This document shows, piece by piece, positions 44,428 through 58,752 of a stretch of 64,000 nt of DNA. This DNA comes from Pseudomicrostroma phylloplanum. Its lineage: Eukaryota; Basidiomycota; Exobasidiomycetes; Microstromatales. The position numbers and the translations under genes were made by a program. Positions within the stretch are counted from its first letter, which is position 1. Every line of letters starts with the position of its first letter. Below the pieces are notes generated by a model that saw only the letters and a program-made list of their open reading frames with translations, was not told the DNA's origin and searched no databases. The stretch spans positions 124,001 to 188,000 of the forward strand of contig BCHS01000009.1 of NCBI GenBank assembly GCA_039545275.1, in the 5' to 3' direction.

Positions 44428-47400
44428 TCATCTTCCCTGCTCCCCCGTCTCCCCTCCCTGGAGGTTGCCAGACTCTTCCTCGGTCTCGGTCTCAGTCGTC
44501 TTTGCAGCCTCTTCATCAGTGACCTTGGCAAGCTCTTCGTCTGCACCTCTCTTGATCTTGCTAGCATCTGTGCTCGCCTCGGTGTCATAGTCAGGTCCGG
44601 CCTTGATCCCATTGAAGACTCTGCCGACTTGGATATTGCCCCCTCCTGCAATCTTACCAGGAGGACTATCGCTACTGCTGGTCCTCTCCCCCGTTACAGC
44701 ACTCAGGAGCTGGACCTTGGAGGTAGAACGGGGAGAAGGGGGCAGGCCCGGGCGCCTCTTCTTCGGAGCGGGCAGGTAGAGCTTGCTGGCCAGCAGCTTG
44801 GCCTGGGCATCGGGATTGCTGCCGAAGCCTCGGCGGACGTCGGAGCTGCTGGCGGCGGCCGCTGCTGCTCCTTGACCCCGGAAGAGGGACCGTTGAGCTC
44901 TGCGTTCCGCATCGAAGACGCCTGCGCCCGAGAGGAGAATGTACTGCATCGAACCCCACTCGATGATCTTCTTTTCCAACCAGGGAAGCGAAACCGGCTT
45001 GTTGAGGAAGTCGTTGCATCCGGCAGCTAGTGCCGCCACTCGGTCACTGTTGAGCACACTGGCAGTCAAGGCGACGATGATGACCGAAGCTCGGAAAGGC
45101 GTTTGTCCCGCTGAAGACCCCGAAGAGATATGGGGAGTGTGAGGTATTGCTGCCGAAGAGGGAGCAGGCATGTCGACGATCCCATTGACATAGCCTGGTA
45201 CAAAGCCGGCCGTGTGCACAGGAGGCGTTGCCGGTAGTTGACCTACGTTGGCCATTAGCTCCTGCTTGCGGATCTCCTTGGTCGCCTCGATACCGTCCAT
45301 AACAGGAAGCTGGATATCCATCTACAGGGAGGCGGGACAGTTCAGAGAGGACGTCAGCAACACGCGTATATGTGACGCAGGTCACTAGATACGTACCAGA
45401 ATCAAGTGGAAACCACCCGTAGCCCACTTGTCGACCGCCTCTCGTCCATTGACGGCCGTATCGAATTTGATCTTCTTACGCGTCATGAACTGCTTCAGAA
45501 TCTTCTGGTTGATAGGATTATCTGTAGGTGGATAAAGAGGGATAAGCAGTCAGCTACTTGCGCCCCACCACTTTATTGCCGATGTAGAGTCCGACTCACC
45601 TTCGACGATCAAGACTTGAATAGGAGGGAGGACCTTCTCTCTCACTTGTGTCTTCTTCGGACCACCGCCCCTTCTACCGCTAGGCGCAAAGCCCGCTCCA
45701 ATCAGCAGACCGGTCTGAGGCTGAGCACTGGGCTTTGCAGCGGGCGACAGTGCAGCAAAGGACGGATGTACGCCTCGCACAGCTCCATCTGCTTCGACCA
45801 CAGTCTCGCCATGGCTTGCCTGTTCTGCTCGGGGTGGCAGGACAGGGGCCACGTCCAACGGGGCGGTCGGCACGACAGGCGATCTCTTGGCGCTCGTCGC
45901 ATTTAATCGAGTGCCGGCGGCCTTTTTGGTCGACGAAGCCGGGGGTGCCTGCCGACTTGACGGAGCACCCTTCTGTTCCCTCAAAGGCTCCTCGTCCGCT
46001 AGCCCTGAGTTCGGGGCAACCCCGGGATTACTCGGCGGTGAAGACGCCATCGGCACCAACGGATCCTGATACTCGTGGTCGGCAGACTGAGGGGCGATTG
46101 GCGTAGCTACAGGCGGCTTGCCGGAGGACAAGACGTAATCGATGCCAACTTGTGGAGCAAAGAGGGTTCCAGGTGGTGCGTCTCCGAACGTCGTCAATCT
46201 GCTTGCAAAGGAGGAGGCAGATTGATCGCTGTTTCTTCTCGACTGGTCTGCCGATGGAATGCCTTCGGCATCGTCATTTGCTTCTTTCTTGCCCGCCATT
46301 ACATCAGCAATCGATGGATGATGATAGCTATGTCGCTCTTCCGACTGCCGCCTTGCGCTAACCAAAAGACTAGCTCCATCTGATGCACGGGAGCCGACCG
46401 ATCGGCCTGAAGATGGTCCGCTCACGCTGCCAGCTCTGCGCCCCTGCGAGCCTCGTATACTGCCGCTGCCGCTGAGATTCGGATCGAAGTACAGAGCTGC
46501 CGGTCTGCCGTCTGGAGACTGTATCACCAGACCCGAAGCAGCGCTGGTCCCCATCCTCGCAACTGTCTCGCTGAAGTACTCTAGGGTCTCTGCGGGCAAG
46601 GGACTGCTGCTTCCTTGAGATGATCGGACCGATGGTGTCGCCAGGGGGAACAAGGAGGGACGGAACTCGGTCGTCGTCTTTGTCGAGCTCGGAGAGCCCG
46701 ACTTGGCGTCTGGAGCCAAGGCTGTATCCACGCCCAGCACTGCCTTGGGATCGGGCCGAGGCAAATTGGATAATCTGAGTGGCCCGTCCTTTGCCTTTGC
46801 AGACTTGCGGGAATTGCCCTCCGGAACAGCAAGTGACGATGATGTACCGCTGAGGTCTATTTCCGCCGACGTGAGATCACGCTGCTCAACACCATCCGTC
46901 TTACCGATCTTGGCCTCCCAGAGATAGGGAGACATCGGGCTTGTCGCGATGGGCGCAAAGAACGGATCAACGATCGGCTTATGCATAGCGGTCTTCAGAG
47001 CAGTCAAAATTCGTCGAGGTCCGGCTGGCTTGGGCACGACGAGAATCTCTGGCAATGTATATGCTTGGCCTTCTCCAAGTGCCTGGATGGCGGATTCCAT
47101 GATTGGTTGAAGGACATCCCGTATCGACCGGAAGTTCTTGAGGGAGGTGAAGTATACGATGGCATGCGTAAGCTCAAGGGATGGCTTTGAGGCGTGGTTC
47201 TGTTCTGTGCTTCCGTGACGCAGAGGGAAGCCATCTTTTGCGCTGCGATTGAGATGCTGGGCCGATGGAGTACCGTGACCTAGAGCGCCTCGAAGGAGTG
47301 GCAGCGCAGAGCGCAGGCGCAATAGTTCCCTTTGAAGTGTCTCTATATCGTCATCTACCATGACGAATGAGTAGGCCTCAAGCTTCTCCGAGGCCATGCC

Positions 47401-49308
47401 GCTTTTGAGGGTGTCGGAAGACGAGTCCCTCTCCATACCTGAGGCCGGCGACCGCGGAGACTTGTAGCCTTCATCTTGCTCACTCTCTTCTTCTCTTGAC
47501 AGAGTGAGCGGCACTCCTGTCACCGGGTCTAAGATTGCTGTACCAGGCATACCTGAAGAATTTCCAGCCGGCCCTCCGGTCCCACTACTACTGCTGCAAT
47601 CGCCCGCCAGCGCTAAGCTGGTAGAGTAGCGGATGAAAGCCGGACGACCCTGGGTCAAAGCAATAGCAGTCCTTGCAGCAGGAAGGTGGTGCTTGTCGCT
47701 GGAACCGCTGGTTGGTGTCGAGGGCATACTTGAGCCTGTCGGAGCCACAGATCCTGCTGAGACCTGACACCCGCAGTCTTGCAGTAGAAGGGCAAGATGT
47801 TGCGCAAAGACGGAATTGTCTGAAGCATGGAGTGCGACTGTCTTCCCCTTGAGCTCATTCTTGACGAAGTGTGACAGCTCCTGTACAGTAGGCTCTTCTC
47901 CAAGAGCGAGACGAGGCAAGAACCTTTGCCGAACTTCGGACTCAGATGTACTGGGTACTGCAGAAGCTGCAAAGTCTCCGCTGCAGATGCCCAGGTCCTG
48001 GAACTTGAGTTCAACAATCGAAGTTACGGGCGGCTCATCTGAGTGAGTCCATTGGTACTGAGCTTGGGCGATATTCAGAACCGAGTCGTCCAGGCAGCGT
48101 TCCAGCATTTCTTGAACCCCCACTACCCTGCGCTCGTTGGAAGTGAGACGCAATTCCAACGAGCAGGGCGTGATCTCGAGGCCCTGCTTGCTTTTTCCTT
48201 TGATATCGTCGAGCTTGTTGAGCCCAATAGTCAGCGTTGAATGCGAAGGGACTACAGCGAGCATGCGAGAGAGGGCGTGTATCAAGACGCACTTGACTGC
48301 CCCTTCATCGCCGATGGCTGATGTACAGACGGTAGGGGACTCGACATGTTCATCTATGAAGCCTTCTAGAGAGATGACAAGATCGATGACCTTGTCTGCA
48401 GCTTGACCTGACACGACGTCCGCCGCTCTTTGGACCAGCTCCGAGAGGTCGAAAGATGGACGCGGAGGTGAGTCTGGAGAATTGGAGGCGGTCCGAGGAA
48501 TATCGCTTTGCTGGGCAGCCGGATTAGTAGCAAAAGCTGCTTCGCTGGAGCTCTTTTGAGCAAGTGGCTTCAAACTTCCCACACTTGTAACAGTGTCCAG
48601 GGAAGACGGACCGCCATCGCCGTCAGAGGTCGGGGCTACATCCTCTATGGTCTCAGCAGTAGACGAGCCTTTGCCGCTGCTAGCTAGCTCCTGCTCTATG
48701 AAGGCATCGCAGATCCAATTGATACTTCGGAATGCCTCCATGACTGCCTCTACACTCGTCACCGGCATGGAAAGACTGGTCGGGCTAAGTGTTTCGTGGC
48801 TTGCATCGAGTAGATGAGGCGGGATGATATGGAGCAAGTGAGAAATCGGCAATTGAAGGGTGTCGAGGACGAGGTGTGCCAAGGCGGAAGATGATGATTC
48901 TGATCCTGATCCTAGTAGATTGGAAGAAGATCCCGAAAGTGATGATTTCGTATACCTACGATGCGGCGAGCGAGGAGTTGGTGGACTGCTGCTTCTACTG
49001 CCCCCAGCGGCGTTGAGGTCTGGCTCTGATGTTTTGGCGATCATACGGGGCCGCGGATGGCGGAGCGCCCCCATCCGCTCGGACAGTGGTATACTGATAG
49101 ACCGATTCATTGGCCGCCGAGCCAACGGTTGGCCGCTAGAAGCCATAGCTGTAGCATCAGAGGCCATCGGTGGGTTCGGTCCAGCGGAAGGAGAGGTGGT
49201 CGACTCATCAGGCGACGGGGGTTGCACGTTTAGGGGGACGGTAGGCAAGTGAGACGGTGACCCAGACGATGATGACGGTGACTGTGATACTGCGGAAGAC
49301 GATGCCAT
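44428..49308 (-). CDS. SSK1: Ssk1-type response regulator of the HOG pathway
   Basis: Seen: exons 49308-45600, 45521-45397 and 45321-44428, introns of 78 and 74 nt, about 1575 aa. A 1200-residue, Ser/Pro-rich, mostly disordered N-terminus leads to a receiver domain split over the three exons: PPIQVLIVEDNPINQKIL, FMTRKKIKFDTAVNGREAVDKW, then LILMDIQLPVMDG, in which the Asp near residue 1280 is the phospho-acceptor. Further downstream are IIVALTASV and GCNDFLNKPVS (the conserved Lys). Family knowledge: Ssk1 receives phosphate from Ypd1 and, when unphosphorylated, activates the MAPKKK Ssk2/22 in the osmotic stress HOG pathway. A linker of about 55 residues interrupts the receiver between IRKQE and SVIIVALT, a feature of Ssk1 proteins. 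The C-terminus is Ser- and Glu-rich. Confidence 0.9.
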
Positions 49309-49753
49309 CTCCAGGAAGGCGTAGAGTACAAGGTAAGAAGGACGTCCCGACGGGAAGAGGTAGGGCAGGGCAGGTAGATGAATGGACGATACAGGGTCAG
49401 CCCTTGCCTAGAGCCGGGGGACGCGGGCCAGGTGGGCGCGTCGGAACGGAAGGGGAAGACAGGCAGCCTGGTTCCTGCCTTGCTCACGCGCTGGCTCCCA
49501 CTTCTTTGATACACACAACGTCCAACAGGATTTGGTTCAGTGCTGTAGATTTTGGTTCACGGCTGATGAAGAAAGTGTGTGTGAGAAAGATTGTTACAAA
49601 GGGAAAACCAAAGACACCAGCCATGAAGAGATGCAGAGACGTCCTGGGAGTATGCTCTTCGCAGTACGTCGATGAGGCTAGAGGTGATAGGCACAAGAGA
49701 CGAGAAAGCAGTCCAACCATGCGACCGCCGTCCCGTCATCTCAGAACCAACAT
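49309..49753. other. Intergenic region upstream of SSK1 and downstream of RPS6
   Basis: This is 445 bp containing the SSK1 promoter and the RPS6 3' UTR. No gene is recognised. Confidence 0.4.
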
Positions 49754-50835
49754 TTAGGCCTTGCGGGCGGCCTTTCGTGCACTGCGGGCAGCTGACGAAC
49801 GAGCCTTCTTCTCCTCGGTACGCTTGGCCAGCACCTGGTCGTACTCGGCCTTCTGCTCCCGCTGTGCCTCGGTCTTCCTCTTCTTGAGAGACTGCAGGTG
49901 CCTCTTGCGTTGCAGACGCTGGGCAGTGATCAGACGCTGGATCTTGGGGGCCTTGGTGTAAGGCTTGGCTCCCTCCTTCTTGGAGGTGACCTCACGGCGA
50001 ATGACGAACTGACGAACGTCGTCCTTCTTGGTCAGGTTGAAGAACTTTCGGATGTCTGAGGGAGAGGATGTCGATGTGAGGCATTGGTTGGTCAGTAGAT
50101 GGTCTCGACTACGACGAGAGCTGGGAAGAAAGCCTCTGAACATTCGTTGTCCATGGATCCCTTCCTTTGCCATTGGCGGATGGGCCATCGACCTTTCCCC
50201 GCCAAGCAGGAACCTTTCGAACGGGCTCCTGCGCCCAGCACAGCATGGCCGCCCGTTGCAAGTGAGGCAGTCCCGCCGACACGTTCCACCATCCCCTGAC
50301 GTCCCTCTTCTGCGCAAATGAACCTGCTGATACTCACGGTTAGCTCGCTTGGGGCCCAATCGCTTAGGCACAGTCGAGTCGGCATCGGTGAGGCCGGGGA
50401 TCTCCTTCTCTCCCTGCTTGACAACGATGAGGTGGAGAGCCTGGATATCGGCACCAACGATGCATCCGCGGACGGACTTCCTTCGTCGCTCTCCAGTTCG
50501 GCGCTGGCGGTAGCAAGAGTGGCCCTCACCGAGGAGAAGGCGAACACGAGTGGGCAGCAGGACACCTGTGAATGAGGACGCAAAGGGAGGCTCAGTATGA
50601 CGACCTGACAACAGATCTGATGAGAGTCTGCCCACTCACCCTGCTTCATGGGGAAACCCTGCTTGTCATTTCCACCACCGATTCGGACGACGTAGCCCTT
50701 GAACTCGTCACCGAGCTGGTCAATGGCAACATCCTGACCCATTCGCTTCTCCCAGAAGACTCGGGTCTTGAGGTCATCGTCGATGGAGAATGCCTTCTGA
50801 GCGCCAGTGGCGGGGTTGGCGAAGTTCAACTTCAT
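49754..50835 (-). CDS. RPS6: 40S ribosomal protein S6 (eS6)
   Basis: Seen: exons 50835-50640, 50565-50338 and 50055-49754, introns of 74 and 282 nt, 241 aa. It starts [16 protein letters not shown] and contains [11 protein letters not shown], the basic [16 protein letters not shown] block, and a C-terminus of Arg/Lys/Ala with serines ([15 protein letters not shown]). Family knowledge: eS6 sits at the foot of the 40S subunit, and its C-terminal serines are the classical S6-kinase target. Intron 2 is long for this window; I saw no clear C/D or H/ACA snoRNA in it. A possible short leader intron ends at 50844, just before the ATG. It diverges from RPS10. Confidence 0.95.
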
Positions 50836-51643
50836 GATGGAGGCTACGAGGGGACAGAGGGTGGTGAGATATGCCCGGTCAGGATACGTGAACTTCACCC
50901 ATCTGGAAATCTCTAATGCCGCCTCGTGCATCTGCCCCATTGTCATTCCTTCCCTGTCTCTAATCACCGTCTCCCCCTTATTTCGCTTTCCCACTTCCTC
51001 CGTGGCCCATGACCTCCAGCTGGGGTGCCTTCGTGTGATACAGGCCAAGCCAGGCTGGACCTAGCCTGCCCTACGACGAAACTAGCGATTCCCATCCTCC
51101 TTCGGCCATTCCAACGCCGCTTTCTTGCTATTTCTGATCGTCCCTGTCGAGCTGACGAATACGTGGCTTCCGTGTAGATGAGTCGTGGCGATACTCACGC
51201 TTTGATGAGGATGAAGGGGGGAGATGGTGTGTGTGATTCGGAGGGCGTAGGCGAAGGAAGGATGTCCGCGGCCCACAAAATGCTGCTGCCCTCGCCCGCC
51301 TGCCGGCGCTTGATTCGTGTCCGTAGTCGCAGCAGCCCTTCTTCGCGCTCCGACGGTGTGCGCGCGGCACCTTTGCACCACGCCCTCTCGCCGCCCGCCT
51401 CTGCCTGCGTGCCTGCCCGCCCGCGTGCGTGTGTGTCTGCTGCTCGCTGCCTCCGCCTGCCAATGACGAAGAATTGCACTTTCGCGCCTACGACCCTTTT
51501 CACTTGTCTCTACAACAACGTCTAGGATCCCCCCGTCACCGTCAACAACTTCAAACTCGTGAGCATCACGGTGACAACTTCTCGTACAAAGCAGAGCAGA
51601 CTCTGATACTATTCCTTTCCCACTCTTTTCATCTGAGCAGAAA
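50836..51643. promoter_or_regulatory. Shared upstream region of RPS6 and RPS10
   Basis: This is 808 bp between the two divergent ribosomal-protein genes, including leaders. A likely 82-nt leader intron of RPS10 spans 51559-51640 (GTGAGC donor, CTGATAC branch, GAGCAG acceptor). Open frames in the region lack conservation. Confidence 0.5.
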
Positions 51644-52253
51644 ATGATCATCTCGAAGCAGAACCGCAAGACCATCTACACCTCCCTGTTCTCTCAGGGT
51701 GTCTTGGTTGCCCCCAAGAACTTTGAGGTCCAGCACCCCGAGCTCGAGGTCCCCAACCTGCAGGGTTAGTGTCGCAGTTTGGTAGACGGTGAAGAGGTGA
51801 CTGTGCAAATACGCAGCAGACAGGGGGTGTAGTCGGCTGCTTAGGTATACAATGCTCACACCTTACCTTCCCGCTCTCCGCCTCCCATCTCTCACAGTCG
51901 TAAAGGCCATGCAGAGCCTCACCTCCAAGGGCATGGTCAAGACCCAGTTCAGCTGGCAGTACTACTACTACTCCTTGACCGACGAGGGAATCTCCTACCT
52001 GCGAGAGTACCTTGCCCTCCCCGAGGAGATTGTCCCCGCTACCCTGCGAAGGCCCGCTCGCCCTCAGCGAGGCCCCGGTGGAGGTGCTGGTGGTGCCCCC
52101 GGTGCCTACCGTGCCCCCCGAGGAGAGGGAGGTGCCGACCGTGGAGAGTACCGCCGAAGGACCGAGGGTGGTGACAAGAAGGACCAGGCTCCTTCCGGAG
52201 AGTACCGACCTCGCTTCGCCGGCGTTGGTCGAGGTGCCCCCCGTGCCGAGTAA
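51644..52253 (+). CDS. RPS10: 40S ribosomal protein S10 (eS10)
   Basis: Seen: exons 51644-51764 and 51898-52253, intron 133 nt (GTTAGT donor), 158 aa. [27 protein letters not shown] and the [20 protein letters not shown] block are diagnostic (each shortened here in practice to its core). The C-terminal 60 residues are Gly/Arg-rich with repeated RGE and GRG. Family knowledge: eS10 is in the 40S beak and takes part in ribosome quality control and initiation. The ATG follows a probable leader intron by three bases. Confidence 0.95.
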
Positions 52254-53164
52254 ACGCACCGTTTGCTTGCGCTCCTCCTCAACATGCCCAATCACGACCG
52301 TTCACTACATTGCCAACTTTCTTTCCGTGACCCCATCAACACTCGCAGTCTCATTTTCCCCTCACTTCCTGATCGTCGGGCAGGTGCCCATAGGACTTGA
52401 CTCTGACTTTTCCTCTCCTGAAAAGTCTTAGCCAGTCCACGAACAGACTTCTCCCTGCGTGGTGTGATGAGCGAACGGAATGTCAGACGGCCTTGTATTC
52501 TTCGTGTCGCTCCCTTTTCAAAAACAAAATACAATTCGTCAACAGCGATCGTTGCTAGCTTGTGGTCCGTTCCTGTCGATCATCGACGATGTGTTCAACT
52601 CACGATGGTCGTAGGCCACGTACAGTCTCTGTCCTCGATGTGCTTATTCATGTCGGGACATCGCTACACGGCTGCAAAGGTGGAAGGGCTCAGCCGACTT
52701 TGGAGGGAGCCAGGCCAGATGGTCCATCTATGGACGCTCAGAGCCCCCTGACCAAACCTCTTCGTGTTCCTCCCCGGACAGCTTACGACGGGTGGTGCGA
52801 CACATTGCACACGGGGATAACGGCGTTGTGACCACTGAATGGTCCTTGGTATGCCGCCATCATCTTCTCTCCCTGGTAGAAGGCCAGTCGGGGAGGTGGT
52901 ACTGCTGCAGAATTTGGCAGGGGCGCACTCTCTCGGTCTCGGGCTAAGCGCTACATCTCCCCCCCTTGGTCGCGTGGCGTTGTTCCGCCGGCGGGGGAAG
53001 AAGATAAGTTCGAGGCCCGTGTGTCAGAAGTTGGAGGGAGAATTGATTGAGTACATAAGGCGGGGACACACGCTCAGCAGTCGGATACCACGCCGTCCTT
53101 GCTTTCTTCACACCTTACACCCTACTCCCTACCACTACCTTCACTCCGTTCTGCGATTCTCACA
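52254..53164. other. Intergenic region between RPS10 and oxidoreductase gene
   Basis: About 910 bp. Frames on either strand are short and lack recognisable motifs; the last part is the promoter of the following gene. I see nothing else. Confidence 0.4.
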
Positions 53165-54301
53165 ATGGTATCAAACGTCCTCGTCATCGGCGCCAGCGGT
53201 GGAGCCCTCGTAGCCCGCCAACTAGCCGAGGCCCTGCCCCCTTCGCACCGTCTAATCCTCATCGAGCGCCTCAACTTTGCCTATCACCCCATCTCCTCTC
53301 TCCGCGGTGCCGTCATCCCGGGCTACGAGGAGAACAACTTTGCCTCACTGGACAACTTCTACGACAAGGACTCGCGTCATGTTGTGCTCAGCGGGACCGA
53401 GGTGACCAAGTTGGACGAGGACAGCGTGACCATCAATGGCGAGTTTGAAGGGAGCAGCTCGATCCCATTTGTGTATGCCTGTCTTGCGCTTGGAGCCACC
53501 TACCCTGTGCCTGGTCGACCTAGGAGCACCTCAAAGGAGGAAGGACTGGAGAACCAAAGGCAGATGCAGAGGGACATCAAAGCCGCCAAGTCCATCCTAG
53601 TCGTTGGCGGTGGACCGGTAGGAGTAGAATTTGTAGGCGAGGTGAGGACCCAATACCCCAAGAGCACCGGAAAGGCCGTCACCCTCGCCACCTCGGGGCC
53701 AGAACTCATCCCGGGTGGATGGAAGAAGCCATTGGGTCAAAAGCTCCACGCTCTGCTCACTGGCGAGGGAATCGACATCAAGTACAACGCCAAGGTGGAT
53801 TTGCCTGAGGATGTAGAGGTGGGCAAGCTCCTTCCCACCTTGCGCTCCTTTGAGCTCCCCGACGGAGGCAAAGTCGAGGCTGACTTTGTCATCATGGCCA
53901 CTGGTGGCAAGCCCAACACATCCCTGGTGAAGCAAGACCACCCACAGGCACTCAACGATATGGGTCTGATCAAGGTCGAGCCCTCTACCCTGCGTGTGCT
54001 GGAGCCCAAGCTAGGAAAGTACTTTGCCATTGGAGACTGCACAGATTCCCCCGGACCAAACACCTACTTTACAGTCTCCCAGCAAGCACCCGTCGTCGTC
54101 GCACATCTCAATGCTCTTGCGCAAGGAAAGGGGAAAGCGGGCAAGTCTTTCAAGGAGCCGATGAATATGATGGTAGTACCCTTTGGCCCTTCGCAGGGTC
54201 ATGGACAGATTGGACCCTTTGTAGTGGGATCGTGGGTCACTTCGTTAGGAAAGGGAAAGGCACTCTTTGTCCCCGACTTCAAGAAGCTCTACAGGGTTTG
54301 A
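53165..54301 (+). CDS. AIFM2/FSP1-like FAD oxidoreductase
   Basis: Seen: one exon, 378 aa, ATG at 53165. It has an N-terminal FAD-binding Rossmann block (VLVIGASGGALVARQLAEAL), an internal NAD(P)H-binding Rossmann block (SILVVGGGPVGVEFVGE), an ATG-type motif (VIMATGGKPNTSL) and the FAD-contact motif YFAIGDCTD. Family knowledge: this is the pyridine nucleotide-disulphide oxidoreductase family, nearest to AIFM2/FSP1 (AMID), which reduces quinones with NAD(P)H. There is no redox CxxC pair and no clear membrane segment. The substrate in fungi is not established; an NADH dehydrogenase or ferredoxin reductase-like role is an alternative. Confidence 0.78.
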   Translation: MVSNVLVIGASGGALVARQLAEALPPSHRLILIERLNFAYHPISSLRGAVIPGYEENNFASLDNFYDKDSRHVVLSGTEVTKLDEDSVTINGEFEGSSSIPFVYACLALGATYPVPGRPRSTSKEEGLENQRQMQRDIKAAKSILVVGGGPVGVEFVGEVRTQYPKSTGKAVTLATSGPELIPGGWKKPLGQKLHALLTGEGIDIKYNAKVDLPEDVEVGKLLPTLRSFELPDGGKVEADFVIMATGGKPNTSLVKQDHPQALNDMGLIKVEPSTLRVLEPKLGKYFAIGDCTDSPGPNTYFTVSQQAPVVVAHLNALAQGKGKAGKSFKEPMNMMVVPFGPSQGHGQIGPFVVGSWVTSLGKGKALFVPDFKKLYRV

Positions 54302-54914
54302 GAACCCAGCTGCGAAGGATCGTGCGCTTATGCGGTAGAGTGGGGTGAAGTGAAGTGCCTGGCGCGAATTTGTACTTTGATCGGCCTAGTCATGCGGCCA
54401 CTTCCTGTTGAAGATCGTTACGTGGGTCCAATGGAACGTCATTGTCTCTTAGCCTTTGCCATCCACGCTTGATCGATCCATCGCTCGCTCGCTCGCTGAT
54501 CTCGTTGGCTTTGTACCTCAGCACGCCTCACCTCGTCTGCCTCGCCTCCCTTCATCCTATCCATGCCAACCAACCAACCAAGCCCGCCGGTATTCACACC
54601 TCGACCTTGACTCGCACGCAGTATGATTGGACAGAACAGGATTCTATGAGGACATGCAGAAACAAACTTGATTGTGTGAGCTGAGGTGAGTCGATGGTGA
54701 GGAGACGACAGGCATACGTGAAGAGTGGGATGGGGTGATGATCTAGCGATACGTGATATGATGATGAGGAGAGTCGATCGATCTATAGGATCCGCGTCCA
54801 TGGGCAATCCACCTCGACGTCCTGCTTGATCCCTCCTCGCGTCTAACTCAACTTCTAGTCTCCCTACCCCTTCGCCACGCTCCTCTCCCATCGGTCTTTA
54901 CCTCTCGCTCTACT
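54302..54914. other. Intergenic region between convergent genes
   Basis: About 610 bp containing the 3' ends of the oxidoreductase and SERCA genes, with short CGCT repeats near 54481-54497. No gene is recognised. Confidence 0.4.
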
Positions 54915-58121
<3,207 letters not shown>

Positions 58122-58752
58122 GACAAGCTCTGGCAGTGAGTCAGAGATTTCTGAGAGACTTGCGGTGGGCGCTTGAGGTCAAGCACTACTGGTCTGTGTA
58201 CGCGACTCGCAGCCAAGAAAAAAGGGCCCGAGTGGCAGGTAAGGCGGCTGGCTGATGGGAGGTGGAAGAGATGCAAGACGGTAGGGTCCTGAGCTTGTTG
58301 GGCAGCAGGAAGTGACCTCGACGTGGGTGTAGGTTCAAGGCGAGGTAGATGGGAGATGCTTGGTATGGGGAGTAGGTAAGACGAGGGGGGCGAACACGGG
58401 GCTTGTTGTGTGTTGCGCCGAGGGGCTTCCCTGGTATTTCTTCCATTGCTCTCCTTCCTTCCGGCAAAGTGTAAACGTGGACGCGGACGCGGAAGGCTTG
58501 GCTCCACACTGCAACACTCAATTCACACTCCGCAAATCTCTAGGCACCAATCAATCCACCCGGGGCAGCAACGGAGCGTTCCAGGCACCACCACCCACAC
58601 AACCTTCATACGACTGAGCAGGACAGGGCCCAGTCTGGCACAGCCCTCGTTGCTACCATAGCCTACGTCTGCCTCCTCACTGTCCCATCGATCTTCATGA
58701 ACAGCTGACACTTCATATAGACCTCATCTTCCCAGTCCAGCATCTGCCCGCG
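58122..58752. promoter_or_regulatory. Shared upstream region of SERCA and F-box genes
   Basis: This is 631 bp between divergent starts; short frames only. It is presumably the two promoters and leaders. Confidence 0.4.

Noticed and set aside
50057..50337. Possible snoRNA in the long RPS6 intron
   Set aside because: No clear C/D boxes or H/ACA hairpin-hinge pattern could be seen by eye.
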